Shown: positions 44,140 through 53,247 of the stretch, piece after piece
Layout: the number at the start of each line of letters is the position of its first letter
Numbering within the stretch: position 1 is the first letter of the stretch
NCBI RefSeq assembly: GCF_019297835.1
Contig: NZ_CP079203.1
Span: 3,028,501-3,092,500, forward strand
DNA length: 64,000 nt
Reading direction: 5' to 3'
Source: Sphingomonas sanguinis
GTDB taxonomy: Bacteria > Pseudomonadota > Alphaproteobacteria > Sphingomonadales > Sphingomonadaceae
The notes under the pieces: generated by a model
Databases searched by the model: none
What the model was told of the DNA's origin: nothing
Seen by the model: the letters and a program-made list of their open reading frames with translations, nothing else
Made by a program: the position numbers and the translations under genes

Positions 44140-45072
44140 ATGACGAACAAGCTGGTGACGCTGATCGGCGGCGGGGGCTTTCTGGGCCGCTATGTCGCAC
44201 GCGAACTGATGCGGGACGGTACGCGCGTCCGGGTGGCGCAGCGCGATCCGCGCCAGGCCTATTTCCTGCGCACCCAGGGCGGGCTGGGCCAGACTCAGTT
44301 CGTCGCCGTCGATATTGCCCGCCCCGAAACGGTCGCGCGTGCGGTCGAGGGCGCGGATGCGGTCGTCAATCTGGTCGGCGTGATGGGCGGCAACATGCAA
44401 CGCATCCATGTCGATGGCGCGCGGGCCGTGGCGGAAGCCGCCCGCAACGCCGGTGCGGAGGCGCTGGTCCATGTGTCGGCGATCGGCGCGGATGCAAACG
44501 GCGCGGCGGCCTATGCCCGGTCCAAGGGGCAGGGCGAGGCGGCGGTACGCGAGGCCTTCCCGAACGCCACCATCCTGCGCCCCTCGATCGTATTCGGGCG
44601 CGAAGACCAGTTCGTGAACCGCTTCGCGGGCATGATGGCCGCGCCGATCGTCCCGGTCCTGCGCGCGGGCGTGAAGTTCCAGCCGGTCTTCGCGGGTGAT
44701 GTCGGCGAAGCGGTCGCCAACGCGCTGCGCGATCCCGAATCGCATGGGGGCAAGACCTATGAGCTGGGCGGGCCGGACGTGCTGTCGATGGGCGAGCTGC
44801 TCCGCTGGATCGCGCAGGCGCTGGGTCGCAAGCCGAACTTCGTCGAAGTGCCGGACTTCGCGGGCGCGCTGCTGGCGCGGTTGCCGGGCGCGCCGATCAG
44901 CTGGGATCAGTGGCTGATGCTGCAACAGGACAATGTCGTCGCCGCCGGTACGCCGGGTCTGGCCGCGCTGGGCATCGAGGCCGCGCCGCTGGCGACCGTC
45001 GCGCCCGAATATCTGATCCGTTTCCGCAAAGCCGGTCGCTTCGGGCGCCGTGCGGAGACGCTGGCGGCTTGA
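44140..45072 (+). CDS. NAD-dependent epimerase-like protein (NDUFA9 type)
   Basis: 310 residues. The Rossmann start is KLVTLIGGGGFLGRYVAREL (GGGGFLG, about 4-20). HVDGARAVAEAARNAGAEALVHVSAIGAD (about 85-112) and YARSKGQGEAAV (Y-x3-K, about 126) are atypical-SDR motifs, and VFAGDVGEAVANAL (about 185) is characteristic of the complex-I NDUFA9-like subgroup. The C-terminus (WLMLQQDNVVA) is also typical of alphaproteobacterial members. Function in bacteria is unclear. Next gene is uppP after a hairpin-rich gap. Confidence 0.85.
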   Translation: MTNKLVTLIGGGGFLGRYVARELMRDGTRVRVAQRDPRQAYFLRTQGGLGQTQFVAVDIARPETVARAVEGADAVVNLVGVMGGNMQRIHVDGARAVAEAARNAGAEALVHVSAIGADANGAAAYARSKGQGEAAVREAFPNATILRPSIVFGREDQFVNRFAGMMAAPIVPVLRAGVKFQPVFAGDVGEAVANALRDPESHGGKTYELGGPDVLSMGELLRWIAQALGRKPNFVEVPDFAGALLARLPGAPISWDQWLMLQQDNVVAAGTPGLAALGIEAAPLATVAPEYLIRFRKAGRFGRRAETLAA

Positions 45073-45080
45073 GAGGCCGT

Positions 45081-45215
45081 TTGGAAACTCGCGGAAAAGC
45101 GAGTTTCCAAGCGGTGCCGGCTCGCTCCCTCACCCGGCCCCCCACAGAGTACACTTGATGGGTGGCCGGGTGAGGGAGCGGGCCGGCACCGCAAAACGTG
45201 CCAGCGGCACGTTTT
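45081..45215. repeat. Three consecutive hairpins
   Basis: Hairpin 1: 45081-45092 with 45099-45110 (12-bp perfect arms, TTGGAAACTCGC). Hairpin 2: 45114-45139 with 45164-45189 (26-bp arms, one mismatch). Hairpin 3: AAAACGTGCC (45193-45202) with GGCACGTTTT (45206-45215). They fill the gap between the epimerase-like gene and uppP. Hairpin 1 or 3 may be a terminator; hairpin 2 is far too long for that alone. Confidence 0.85.
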
Positions 45216-45317
45216 CAAACAATCCTTAAACCGTCCCAACCTGACAGTCTTTATCATTTCGCTGACAGCCCCGTCGCCCTATGGCGGCGGGGCTGCCTTT
45301 GCTTGTGGGGGATCCGC

Positions 45318-46127
45318 GTGAACGATCTGATAGCCGCCATCATCCTCGGAATTGTCGAGGGTGTCACCGAATTCCTGCCGGTGTCCTCCACCGGCCATCT
45401 GATCCTGGCAGGCGCGCTGCTCGGCTATGACGATGCGCGGTGGCAGATGTTCAACATCGTCATCCAGCTGGGTGCGATCCTGGCGGTGGTGGTCCTGTAC
45501 TGGCGGACCTTTTGGACGGTCATGGTCGGGCTGGCCAAGCGCGATCCCGGTTCGGTCCGCTTCGTGCGCAACCTGCTGATCGCCTTTATCCCCGCCGCCG
45601 TCATCGGCGTGCTGGCCAAGAAGCATATCGAGGCGCTGCTGCTCCAGCCCAAGGTGGTCGCGGTTGCGCTGATCGTCGGCGGTATCGCGATCCTAGTGAT
45701 CGAGCGGGTGGTGAAGCCCGGCACGACGCGCGGCATCGCGGCGGTCCCGGCCAAGACGGCGCTGGGCGTCGGCTTCCTCCAGTGCCTGGCGATGATCCCC
45801 GGGGTCAGCCGGTCGGGCGCCACGATCCTGGGCGCGCTGACCCTGGGTGTCGAGCGGCGCACGGCGGCCGAGTTCAGTTTCTTCCTCGCCATCCCCACCA
45901 TGCTGGGCGCCAGCGTCGTCGAGACGGCGGGGCATCTGGATGCGATGCGCGCTGGGAACAGCGTCGGGCCGATCGAGATCGCGGTGGGCTTCATCGTCGC
46001 CTTCATCGTGGCGCTGCTGGTCGTGCGCTGGTTCGTCGGCATCGTCGGCCGTCACGGATTCGGCCCCTTTGCCTGGTATCGAATCGTCGCGGGCAGCATC
46101 GCGCTGGCGCTGCTGACCATGCATTGA
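45318..46127 (+). CDS. uppP: Undecaprenyl-diphosphatase
   Basis: 269 residues, GTG 45318 preceded by GGGGGA. An integral membrane enzyme that dephosphorylates undecaprenyl diphosphate to recycle the peptidoglycan carrier lipid; overproduction gives bacitracin resistance. The BacA signatures are seen at IVEGVTEFLPVSSTGHLIL (about 12-30) and LAMIPGVSRSGATIL (about 158-172), with about eight hydrophobic segments. Normal length. Confidence 0.96.
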   Translation: MNDLIAAIILGIVEGVTEFLPVSSTGHLILAGALLGYDDARWQMFNIVIQLGAILAVVVLYWRTFWTVMVGLAKRDPGSVRFVRNLLIAFIPAAVIGVLAKKHIEALLLQPKVVAVALIVGGIAILVIERVVKPGTTRGIAAVPAKTALGVGFLQCLAMIPGVSRSGATILGALTLGVERRTAAEFSFFLAIPTMLGASVVETAGHLDAMRAGNSVGPIEIAVGFIVAFIVALLVVRWFVGIVGRHGFGPFAWYRIVAGSIALALLTMH

Positions 46128-46145
46128 TACCGGATCGGACCTTGT

Positions 46146-46168
46146 TTATTGCGTATCGGTCGCAATAA
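46146..46168. promoter_or_regulatory. Perfect inverted repeat upstream of gltD
   Basis: TTATTGCG (46146-46153) and CGCAATAA (46161-46168) flank TATCGGT. A second inverted repeat, GTCAG-TAATG-CTGAC, lies at 46202-46216. No T-run follows, so operators for the glutamate-synthase genes are more likely than terminators, but neither is proven. Confidence 0.4.
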
Positions 46169-46280
46169 TGGGTTTGAGTGCTCCAAATCCTATTTTAGTT
46201 AGTCAGTAATGCTGACCTATTTGTCGATTTCGAGGTGACATAGGGTCGTTCGCGCAATATCCGCATCTTCGGAGGCGCAT

Positions 46281-47732
46281 ATGGCGAACGATTCTATGCT
46301 GAAGTTTGTAGGCCGCGATCAGGCCTATCCGGCCAAGCGGGCCGCAGAGACCCGCGCGGAGGATTTCCGCGAGATCGCCGAGCGTTATGCGCCCCCGGCG
46401 GCGGAGGACCAGGCCGGGCGCTGCTCGCAATGCGGCGTGCCCTATTGCTCGGTCCACTGCCCGCTTCACAATCATATACCTGACTGGCTGCGTCTGACCG
46501 CCGAGGGGCGGTTGCGCGAAGCCTATGAGCTGTCCAACGCCACCTCGACCATGCCCGAGATTTGCGGCCGCATCTGCCCGCAGGACCGGCTGTGCGAGGG
46601 CAATTGCGTCATCGAGTTTTCGGGGCACGGCGCGGTCACGATCGGTTCGGTGGAAAAGTTCATCACCGACACCGCCTGGGAAGAGGGCTGGGTCGAGCCG
46701 CTGGTCCCCGGACCCGCGCGGGGCCAGTCGGTCGCGGTGATCGGTGCGGGGCCTGCGGGCCTGACGGCGGCGGAATATCTGCGCGTGTCGGGTTACGAGG
46801 TCCATGTCTATGACCGGCACGACCGGGCGGGGGGCTTGCTGACCTATGGCATCCCCGGCTTCAAGCTGGAAAAGCCCGTCGTCATGCGCCGGGTCGAGCG
46901 GCTGAAGGCGGGCGGCATCGTCTTCCATGAGGGTTTCTCGGTCGGTCAGGACGCGACGCTCGAGGATCTGCGCCGTCGCCATGACGCGGTGCTGATCGCC
47001 ACCGGCGTCTACAAGGCGCGCAATGTCGATGTGGATGGCGCGGGCGCGAACGGCGTGATCGCCGCGCTCGACTATCTGACCGCGTCCAACCGCAAGAGCT
47101 TCGGCGATACGGTCGAGGCGTTCGAGAACGGCTCGCTCAATGCGGCGGGCAAGAATGTCGTCGTGATCGGCGGCGGCGACACCGCGATGGACTGCGTCCG
47201 CACCGCGATCCGCCAGGGCGCCAAGTCGGTGAAGTGCCTCTATCGCCGCGACCGCGCCAACATGCCGGGCTCGCAGCGCGAAGTCGCCAATGCCGAAGAG
47301 GAAGGCGCCGAGTTCGTCTGGCTCTCCGCGCCGCTGGGCTTCGAGGGGGGCGAGACGGTGACGGGCGTGCGCGCCGCCAAGATGCGTCTCGGCGCGCCCG
47401 ACGCCAGCGGTCGCCGCGCGCCGGAGGCCGAGCCGGGTGCCGACCATCTGCTGGAGGCGGACATGGTCATCAAGGCGCTGGGCTTCGACGCGGAAGACCT
47501 GCCCAGCCTGTTCGGCACCGCCGAACTGGGCGTCAGCCGCTGGGGTACGGTGCTGGTCGATGGCCGCACGCTGATGACCAGCCTGGACGGCGTGTTCGCG
47601 GCGGGGGACATTGTGCGCGGGGCCTCGCTGGTGGTGTGGGCGATCCGCGACGGGCGCGATGTGGCCAAGGCGATGCACCAGTGGCTGAAGGCGCGGGCGA
47701 AGACCGGCGCACGCGAAAGGCAAGCCGCATGA
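46281..47732 (+). CDS. gltD: Glutamate synthase (NADPH) small subunit
   Basis: 483 residues, GGAGG 6 nt before ATG 46281. It transfers electrons from NADPH to the large subunit GltB. The N-terminal adrenodoxin-reductase-like iron-sulfur region has CSQCGVPYCSVHCPLHNHIP (about 47-66) and CGRICPQDRLCEGNC (about 95-109). The FAD motif is VAVIGAGPAGLTAAEYL (about 150) and the NADPH motif VVVIGGGDTAMDCVRTAI (about 293). Unlike the usual order, gltD comes first and is separated from gltB by a DUF2059 gene; it overlaps that gene by 4 nt. Confidence 0.96.
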   Translation: MANDSMLKFVGRDQAYPAKRAAETRAEDFREIAERYAPPAAEDQAGRCSQCGVPYCSVHCPLHNHIPDWLRLTAEGRLREAYELSNATSTMPEICGRICPQDRLCEGNCVIEFSGHGAVTIGSVEKFITDTAWEEGWVEPLVPGPARGQSVAVIGAGPAGLTAAEYLRVSGYEVHVYDRHDRAGGLLTYGIPGFKLEKPVVMRRVERLKAGGIVFHEGFSVGQDATLEDLRRRHDAVLIATGVYKARNVDVDGAGANGVIAALDYLTASNRKSFGDTVEAFENGSLNAAGKNVVVIGGGDTAMDCVRTAIRQGAKSVKCLYRRDRANMPGSQREVANAEEEGAEFVWLSAPLGFEGGETVTGVRAAKMRLGAPDASGRRAPEAEPGADHLLEADMVIKALGFDAEDLPSLFGTAELGVSRWGTVLVDGRTLMTSLDGVFAAGDIVRGASLVVWAIRDGRDVAKAMHQWLKARAKTGARERQAA

Positions 47733-48310
47733 TCCGCTATCTGACGCCGCTGGCGCTGCTCCTGGCGGCTCCGGCCGTGGCGCAGACCGGGCCGACCGAG
47801 CCGACACCCGATGCGGGCGGACGGATCGAAACCGCCCGTCTTCTGGTCGGCAAGATGAACATCGACCGGATGCTGGATTTCCAGTTCACGAGTCTGATGC
47901 CGTTGGTGACGGGCAATCTGCTCAGCGCGATGCAGACGGCTCCGGATGCGCCGAGCGGGATCAAGCAGGTCGTGGCGACCGAAGAGGGACGGGCCAAGGT
48001 CCGCGCCATCGCCGGCGAGGAAATGCTGGCCGCCATGCGCGCCCGCTATCCCGACATTCGCGAGGCGGCGGCCGAGGAATATCGCCGCAACTTTTCCGAA
48101 GCCGATCTGAAGGCGATCGGCGCCTTTTACGACACCTCGGCCGGGCAGCATTGGCTCGCCTTGCAGCCGCAGTTGCAGCAGCGCCTCGCCGAATTCGGCA
48201 AGGGGATGGGCCGCGATGCGGGCATGGCCGCCTTCCCTAAGATTCGCGCCCGCATCGAAGCCCTGGCCAAGACCCAGGCTCCCGCCGCGACCCAGCAGGA
48301 CAAGAAGTGA
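47729..48310 (+). CDS. DUF2059-like periplasmic protein between gltD and gltB
   Basis: 193 residues with a signal peptide (MIRYLTPLALLLAAPAVAQ). The C-terminal part (YRRNFSEADLKAIGAFYDTSAGQHW, about 112-136) is the DUF2059 motif, a helical domain of unknown function. The start overlaps the gltD stop (ATGA) and its stop overlaps the gltB start (TGATG), so it is translationally locked into the glutamate-synthase operon. A periplasmic protein here is odd; no functional link is known to me. Confidence 0.85.
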   Translation: MIRYLTPLALLLAAPAVAQTGPTEPTPDAGGRIETARLLVGKMNIDRMLDFQFTSLMPLVTGNLLSAMQTAPDAPSGIKQVVATEEGRAKVRAIAGEEMLAAMRARYPDIREAAAEEYRRNFSEADLKAIGAFYDTSAGQHWLALQPQLQQRLAEFGKGMGRDAGMAAFPKIRARIEALAKTQAPAATQQDKK

Positions 48311-51300
48311 TGACCGACCAGCGCCAATATCTCGCCGAGCATGGCATGTACCGTCCCGAGTTCGAGGGCGATGCGTGCGGCGTCGGCATGGTCGCGGCCA
48401 CCGATGGCCAGCCCTCGCGTCGGGTCGTCCAGTCGGCGATCGACGCGCTGAAGGCGGTGTGGCATCGCGGCGCGGTGGATGCCGACGGCAAGACCGGCGA
48501 CGGCGCGGGTCTGCACGTCGACCTGCCGCACCGTTTCTTCGACGATGCCATCGCGGCATCGGGGCACAAGGTGCTGCCCAACCGTCTCGCGGTCGGCATG
48601 ATCTTCATGCCGCGCACCGATCTGGGCGCGCAGGAAACCTGCCGCACCATCGTCGAGAGCGTCATCATCGAGGCGGGTTACACCATCTATGGCTGGCGCC
48701 AGGTGCCGGTCGACGTCTCGGTCATCGGCATGAAGGCGCAGGCGACGCGCCCCGAGATCGAGCAGATCATGATCGCCGGGCCGATGCCCGATGAGGTCGA
48801 TGCCGCCGAGTTCGAGAAGAACCTGTATCTGATCCGCCGTCGAATCGAAAAGCGCGTGATCGCGGCGCAGATCAGCGGCTTCTATATCTGTTCGCTGTCC
48901 TGCCGCTCGATCATCTACAAGGGGCTGTTCCTCGCCGAGAGCCTGTCGGTCTTCTATCCCGACCTGCAGGATCACCGGTTCGAGAGCCGCGTCGCGATCT
49001 TCCACCAGCGTTATTCGACCAACACCTTCCCGCAATGGTGGCTGGCGCAGCCCTTCCGCTGCCTGGCGCATAACGGCGAGATCAACACGATCCGTGGCAA
49101 CAAGAACTGGATGCTCAGCCACGAGATTCGCATGGCGTCGATCGCGTTCGGCGACAATTCGGAGGACATCAAGCCGGTGATCCCGGCGGGCGCGTCCGAT
49201 ACCGCCGCGCTCGACGCGGTGTTCGAGGCGATCTGCCGGTCGGGCCGCGACGCGCCGACCGCCAAGCTGATGCTGGTGCCCGAGGCGTGGCAGAAGGACC
49301 TCGACACGCCCAAGGCGCATGCCGAGATGTACCAGTATCTCGCCTCGGTGATGGAGCCGTGGGACGGCCCCGCCGCCCTTGCGATGACCGATGGCCGCTG
49401 GGCGGTGGCGGGCATGGACCGCAACGCGCTGCGCCCGCTTCGCTACACACTGACCGCCGATGGCCTGCTGATCGTGGGTTCGGAAAGCGGCATGGTCGTG
49501 GTGCCCGAGGCCACCATCACCGCCAAGGGGCGCCTGGGGCCGGGGCAGATGATCGCCGTCGACCTCGCCGAGGGCAAGCTCTACGACGACCGCGCGATCA
49601 AGGACCAGATTTCGGGCGAGCAGGACTATGCCGCGATGATCGGCGAGTTCCTGACCATGGACCAGCTGCCCGCGCCCACCGAAGAGGACGCGCTGGTGCG
49701 GATGCCGCGCGCCGAAATGCTGCGCCGTCAGGTCGCGGCAGGCCAGACCATGGAGGATATGGAGCTGATCCTGTCGCCCATGGCCGAGGGTGGCAAGGAA
49801 GCCATCGGTTCGATGGGCGACGACACGCCGCTGGCGGTCATCTCCGACAAGCCGCGCCTGATCAGCCAGTTCTTCCGCCAGAATTTCAGCCAGGTGACGA
49901 ACCCGCCGATCGATTCCCTGCGTGAGCGCTATGTGATGTCGCTCAAGACGCGGTTCGGCAATCTCGCCAACATCCTCGACACCGAAGATCGGCGTGAGCG
50001 GGTTCTGGTGCTCAACTCGCCGGTGCTGACCGGCGCCGACTGGCACCGGCTGAAGGCGCATTTCGGCCGCTCGGCCGCCGAGATCGACTGCACCTTCGAG
50101 GCGGATGGCGGTCCCGATCGCCTGCGTGCCGCGATCCAGCGCATCCGCAACCAGGCCGAACAGGCGGTGCGCGAGGGCCGGTCCGAGCTGTTCTTGACCG
50201 ACGAGCATGTCTCCGAGGATCGCGTCGCGATCGCGGGCGTGCTGGCGGCGGCGGCGGTGCATACGCATCTCGTCCGCCGGGGCCTGCGCTCCTATGCGTC
50301 GATCAACGTCCGTTCGGCCGAGTGTCTCGACACCCATTATTATGCGGTTCTGATCGGTGTCGGCGCGACCACGGTGAACGCCTATCTGGCCGAAGCCGCG
50401 ATCGTCGACCGGCACGGCCGCGGGCTGTTCGGCGACATGACCATCGATCAGTGCCTGGCAAACCATCGCACCGCGATCGAGGATGGTCTGCTCAAGATCA
50501 TGGCCAAGATGGGGATCGCGGTGATCTCCAGCTATCGTGGTGGCTACAACTTCGAGGCGGTCGGCCTGTCCCGCGCGCTGGTCAACGACCTGTTCCCCGG
50601 CATGCCCGCCAAGATTTCGGGCGAGGGTTACAACTCGCTGCACTATTCGGCGATGGTCCGTCACGAAGCGGCCTGGGACCAGCATGTCGCGACGCTGCCG
50701 ATCGGTGGCTTCTACCGCCAGCGCGACGGCGGCGAGACCCATGCCTATTCGGCGCAGCTGATGCACCTGTTGCAGACGGCGGTCGCGACCGACAGCTATT
50801 CGACCTATCTGCAATTCGCGCGCGGCGTCGGCGATCTGCCGCCGGTCTATTTGCGCGACCTGCTCCAGTTCAATTTCCCGAACGAGGGCGTGCCCGTCGA
50901 TCAGGTCGAGGCGATCACCGAGATCCGCAAGCGTTTCGTGACGCCGGGCATGTCGCTGGGGGCCCTCTCGCCGGAAGCGCACGAAACGCTGGCGATCGCG
51001 ATGAACCGGATCGGCGCCAAGGCCGTGTCGGGTGAGGGCGGCGAGGACAAGCTGCGCTATCAGCCCTATGACAATGGCGACAACGCCAACTCGACGATCA
51101 AGCAGATCGCGTCCGGCCGTTTCGGCGTGACGGCGGAATATCTGAACGCCTGCGACGAGATCGAGATCAAGGTGGCACAGGGCGCCAAGCCCGGCGAGGG
51201 CGGGCAGTTGCCCGGCTTCAAGGTGACCGAGTTCATCGCCAAGCTGCGCCACGCGACGCCGGGTGTGACCCTCATCTCGCCGCCGCCGCACCACGACATC

Positions 51301-52824
51301 TACTCGATCGAGGATCTCGCGCAGCTCATCTATGACTGCAAGCAGATCAACCCGCGCGCGCGCGTCTGCGTTAAGCTGGTGTCCTCGGCGGGCATCGGCA
51401 CGGTCGCGGCGGGCGTGGCCAAGGCGCATGCCGACGTCATCCTGGTGTCCGGCCATGTCGGCGGCACGGGCGCCTCGCCCCAGACCTCGATCAAATATGC
51501 CGGTACGCCCTGGGAAATGGGCCTGTCGGAGGTCAACCAGACGCTGACCCTGAACGGCCTGCGCGGGCGTATCCGCCTGCGTGCGGACGGCGGCCTGAAG
51601 ACCGGGCGCGACATCGTGATCGCGGCGATCCTGGGCGCCGAGGAGTTCGGCATCGGCACGCTGAGCCTCGTCGCGATGGGCTGCATCATGGTGCGCCAGT
51701 GCCATAGCAACACCTGCCCGGTGGGTGTCTGCGTGCAGGACGAGCGGCTTCGCGCCAAGTTCACCGGCACCCCGGAAAAGGTCATCAACCTGATGACCTT
51801 CATCGCCGAGGAAGTCCGCGACATCCTGGCGCGCCTGGGCGTGCGCTCGCTGGACGAGGTGATCGGGCGGACCGAGCTGCTGCGCCAGGTCAGCCGGGGT
51901 GCCGAGCATCTCGACGATCTCGACCTCAATCCGGTGCTGGCCAAGGTCGATGCGACCGATGCCGAGCGGCGGTTCAGTCTGTCGACCTTCCGCAACGAAG
52001 TGCCAGACAGCCTGGATGCGCAGATCATCAAGGATGCGAGCGCCGTCTTCTCGCGCGGCGAGAAGATGCAGCTGACTTATTCGGTGCGCAACACGCACCG
52101 CGCGGTCGGCACACGCCTGTCGTCGGAGATCACCCGCAAGTTCGGGATGAGCAAGCTGGCCGACGGGCACGTCACCGTGCGTCTGCGGGGCAGCGCGGGC
52201 CAGTCGCTGGGCGCGTTCTTGTGCAAGGGCGTGACGCTGGAGGTGTTCGGCGACGCCAACGACTATGTCGGCAAGGGCCTGTCGGGCGGCACCATCATCG
52301 TCCGTCCGGCGGTCAGCTCGCCGCTGGCCAGCCAGAAGAACACGATCATTGGCAACACCGTCCTCTACGGCGCGACGAGCGGCAAGCTCTTTGCCGCCGG
52401 CCAGGCGGGCGAGCGGTTTGCGGTGCGCAACTCGGGCGCGACCGTGGTGGTCGAAGGCTGCGGCGCGAACGGCTGCGAATATATGACCGGCGGCACGGCG
52501 GTCGTGCTGGGTGAGGTCGGGGCGAACTTCGGCGCGGGCATGACCGGCGGCATGGCCTTCATCTACGACCCCGAGGAACGCTTCCCCCGCCGCGCCAACC
52601 CCGAGAACATCGTGTGGCAGCGCCTCGCCTCCGCGCATTGGGAAGGCGTGTTGCGCGGCTTGGTCGAGGAACATGCGGCGCGGACCGACAGCAAATGGTC
52701 GAAGGGCTTGCTGGAAGACTGGGACCGGGTGGCCGGGCATTTCTGGCAGGTCTGCCCGAAGGAAATGCTGACGCGGCTCGCGCATCCGCTCGACGACTCG
52801 GTCGAGGCGGTCGCGGCGGAGTAA
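48310..52824 (+). CDS. gltB: Glutamate synthase large subunit
   Basis: 1504 residues (ATG 48310; the GTG one codon earlier is rejected). It makes two glutamates from glutamine and 2-oxoglutarate. The N-terminal Ntn-type glutaminase becomes active after removal of the first ~22 residues, exposing Cys in EGDACGVGMVA. Next are the central domain and the FMN/[3Fe-4S] synthase domain (GEGGEDKLRYQPYDNGDNAN, about 904; CIMVRQCHSNTCPVGVCVQD, about 1128-1147, holding the cluster Cys). The C-terminal beta-helix shows GGTIIVRPAV and GCGANGCEYMTGG. Full length. Confidence 0.97.
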   Translation: MTDQRQYLAEHGMYRPEFEGDACGVGMVAATDGQPSRRVVQSAIDALKAVWHRGAVDADGKTGDGAGLHVDLPHRFFDDAIAASGHKVLPNRLAVGMIFMPRTDLGAQETCRTIVESVIIEAGYTIYGWRQVPVDVSVIGMKAQATRPEIEQIMIAGPMPDEVDAAEFEKNLYLIRRRIEKRVIAAQISGFYICSLSCRSIIYKGLFLAESLSVFYPDLQDHRFESRVAIFHQRYSTNTFPQWWLAQPFRCLAHNGEINTIRGNKNWMLSHEIRMASIAFGDNSEDIKPVIPAGASDTAALDAVFEAICRSGRDAPTAKLMLVPEAWQKDLDTPKAHAEMYQYLASVMEPWDGPAALAMTDGRWAVAGMDRNALRPLRYTLTADGLLIVGSESGMVVVPEATITAKGRLGPGQMIAVDLAEGKLYDDRAIKDQISGEQDYAAMIGEFLTMDQLPAPTEEDALVRMPRAEMLRRQVAAGQTMEDMELILSPMAEGGKEAIGSMGDDTPLAVISDKPRLISQFFRQNFSQVTNPPIDSLRERYVMSLKTRFGNLANILDTEDRRERVLVLNSPVLTGADWHRLKAHFGRSAAEIDCTFEADGGPDRLRAAIQRIRNQAEQAVREGRSELFLTDEHVSEDRVAIAGVLAAAAVHTHLVRRGLRSYASINVRSAECLDTHYYAVLIGVGATTVNAYLAEAAIVDRHGRGLFGDMTIDQCLANHRTAIEDGLLKIMAKMGIAVISSYRGGYNFEAVGLSRALVNDLFPGMPAKISGEGYNSLHYSAMVRHEAAWDQHVATLPIGGFYRQRDGGETHAYSAQLMHLLQTAVATDSYSTYLQFARGVGDLPPVYLRDLLQFNFPNEGVPVDQVEAITEIRKRFVTPGMSLGALSPEAHETLAIAMNRIGAKAVSGEGGEDKLRYQPYDNGDNANSTIKQIASGRFGVTAEYLNACDEIEIKVAQGAKPGEGGQLPGFKVTEFIAKLRHATPGVTLISPPPHHDIYSIEDLAQLIYDCKQINPRARVCVKLVSSAGIGTVAAGVAKAHADVILVSGHVGGTGASPQTSIKYAGTPWEMGLSEVNQTLTLNGLRGRIRLRADGGLKTGRDIVIAAILGAEEFGIGTLSLVAMGCIMVRQCHSNTCPVGVCVQDERLRAKFTGTPEKVINLMTFIAEEVRDILARLGVRSLDEVIGRTELLRQVSRGAEHLDDLDLNPVLAKVDATDAERRFSLSTFRNEVPDSLDAQIIKDASAVFSRGEKMQLTYSVRNTHRAVGTRLSSEITRKFGMSKLADGHVTVRLRGSAGQSLGAFLCKGVTLEVFGDANDYVGKGLSGGTIIVRPAVSSPLASQKNTIIGNTVLYGATSGKLFAAGQAGERFAVRNSGATVVVEGCGANGCEYMTGGTAVVLGEVGANFGAGMTGGMAFIYDPEERFPRRANPENIVWQRLASAHWEGVLRGLVEEHAARTDSKWSKGLLEDWDRVAGHFWQVCPKEMLTRLAHPLDDSVEAVAAE

Positions 52825-52833
52825 CCGGCTATA

Positions 52834-53017
52834 GTCTTCCTCTCCTGCAAGGGGAGGGTGTGCGGGCTTTGACGTGCCCCCGGCGCGTCAAGATGGTGCC
52901 GGGGGCACCATCTCGCCCGCACACATGCGCAGCATGGTGGAGGGGTCTCCCGCTCTCGATAGGGTGACACCCCTCCGTCAGGCCTTCGGCCTGCCACCTC
53001 CCCTCGCAGTGGAGGAA
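52834..53017. repeat. Palindromic intergenic repeat, family A, copy 5 (expanded)
   Basis: The outer arms CTTCCTCTCCTGCAAGGGGA and CACCTCCCCTCGCAGTGGAG match family A, but the centre is longer and holds an extra hairpin, TGCCCCCGGCGCGTCAAGATG then GGTGCCGGGGGCA (about 52877-52908). Confidence 0.85.
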
Positions 53018-53025
53018 TAGCGATA

Positions 53026-53130
53026 CCCTCCGTTCCGCCTGAGCGAAGTCGAAGGCCACGCTTTGGCCTCTCCCAAATCCTCGTGGCGAGCGATTCCCGT
53101 GGCCTTCGACTTCGCTTAGGCTGAACGGAG
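53026..53130. repeat. Palindromic intergenic repeat, family B, copy 1
   Basis: CGTTCCGCCTGAGCGAAGTC (53031) is mirrored by GACTTCGCTTAGGCTGAACG (ending 53127), arms about 29 bp. The second copy is at 59777. It lies directly after a family A repeat; 53131-53247 is otherwise the leader of the AI-2E family gene. Confidence 0.9.
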
Positions 53131-53247
53131 CGGGGCATGCGGCTCGCACGCTCAAATCCATGACACCCCCGTCATCCCCCTAACCCAGATTACGGAACCG
53201 TTGCGTCGCCGTGACGGTTACGCCGCGATGAAAAAGGGAACAGCAGC

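Noticed and set aside
48127..52785. 1552-codon open frame antisense to gltB
   Set aside because: It is the mirror of gltB with shadow composition (His/Asp/Arg-rich, no domains); gltB itself is full length with all motifs.
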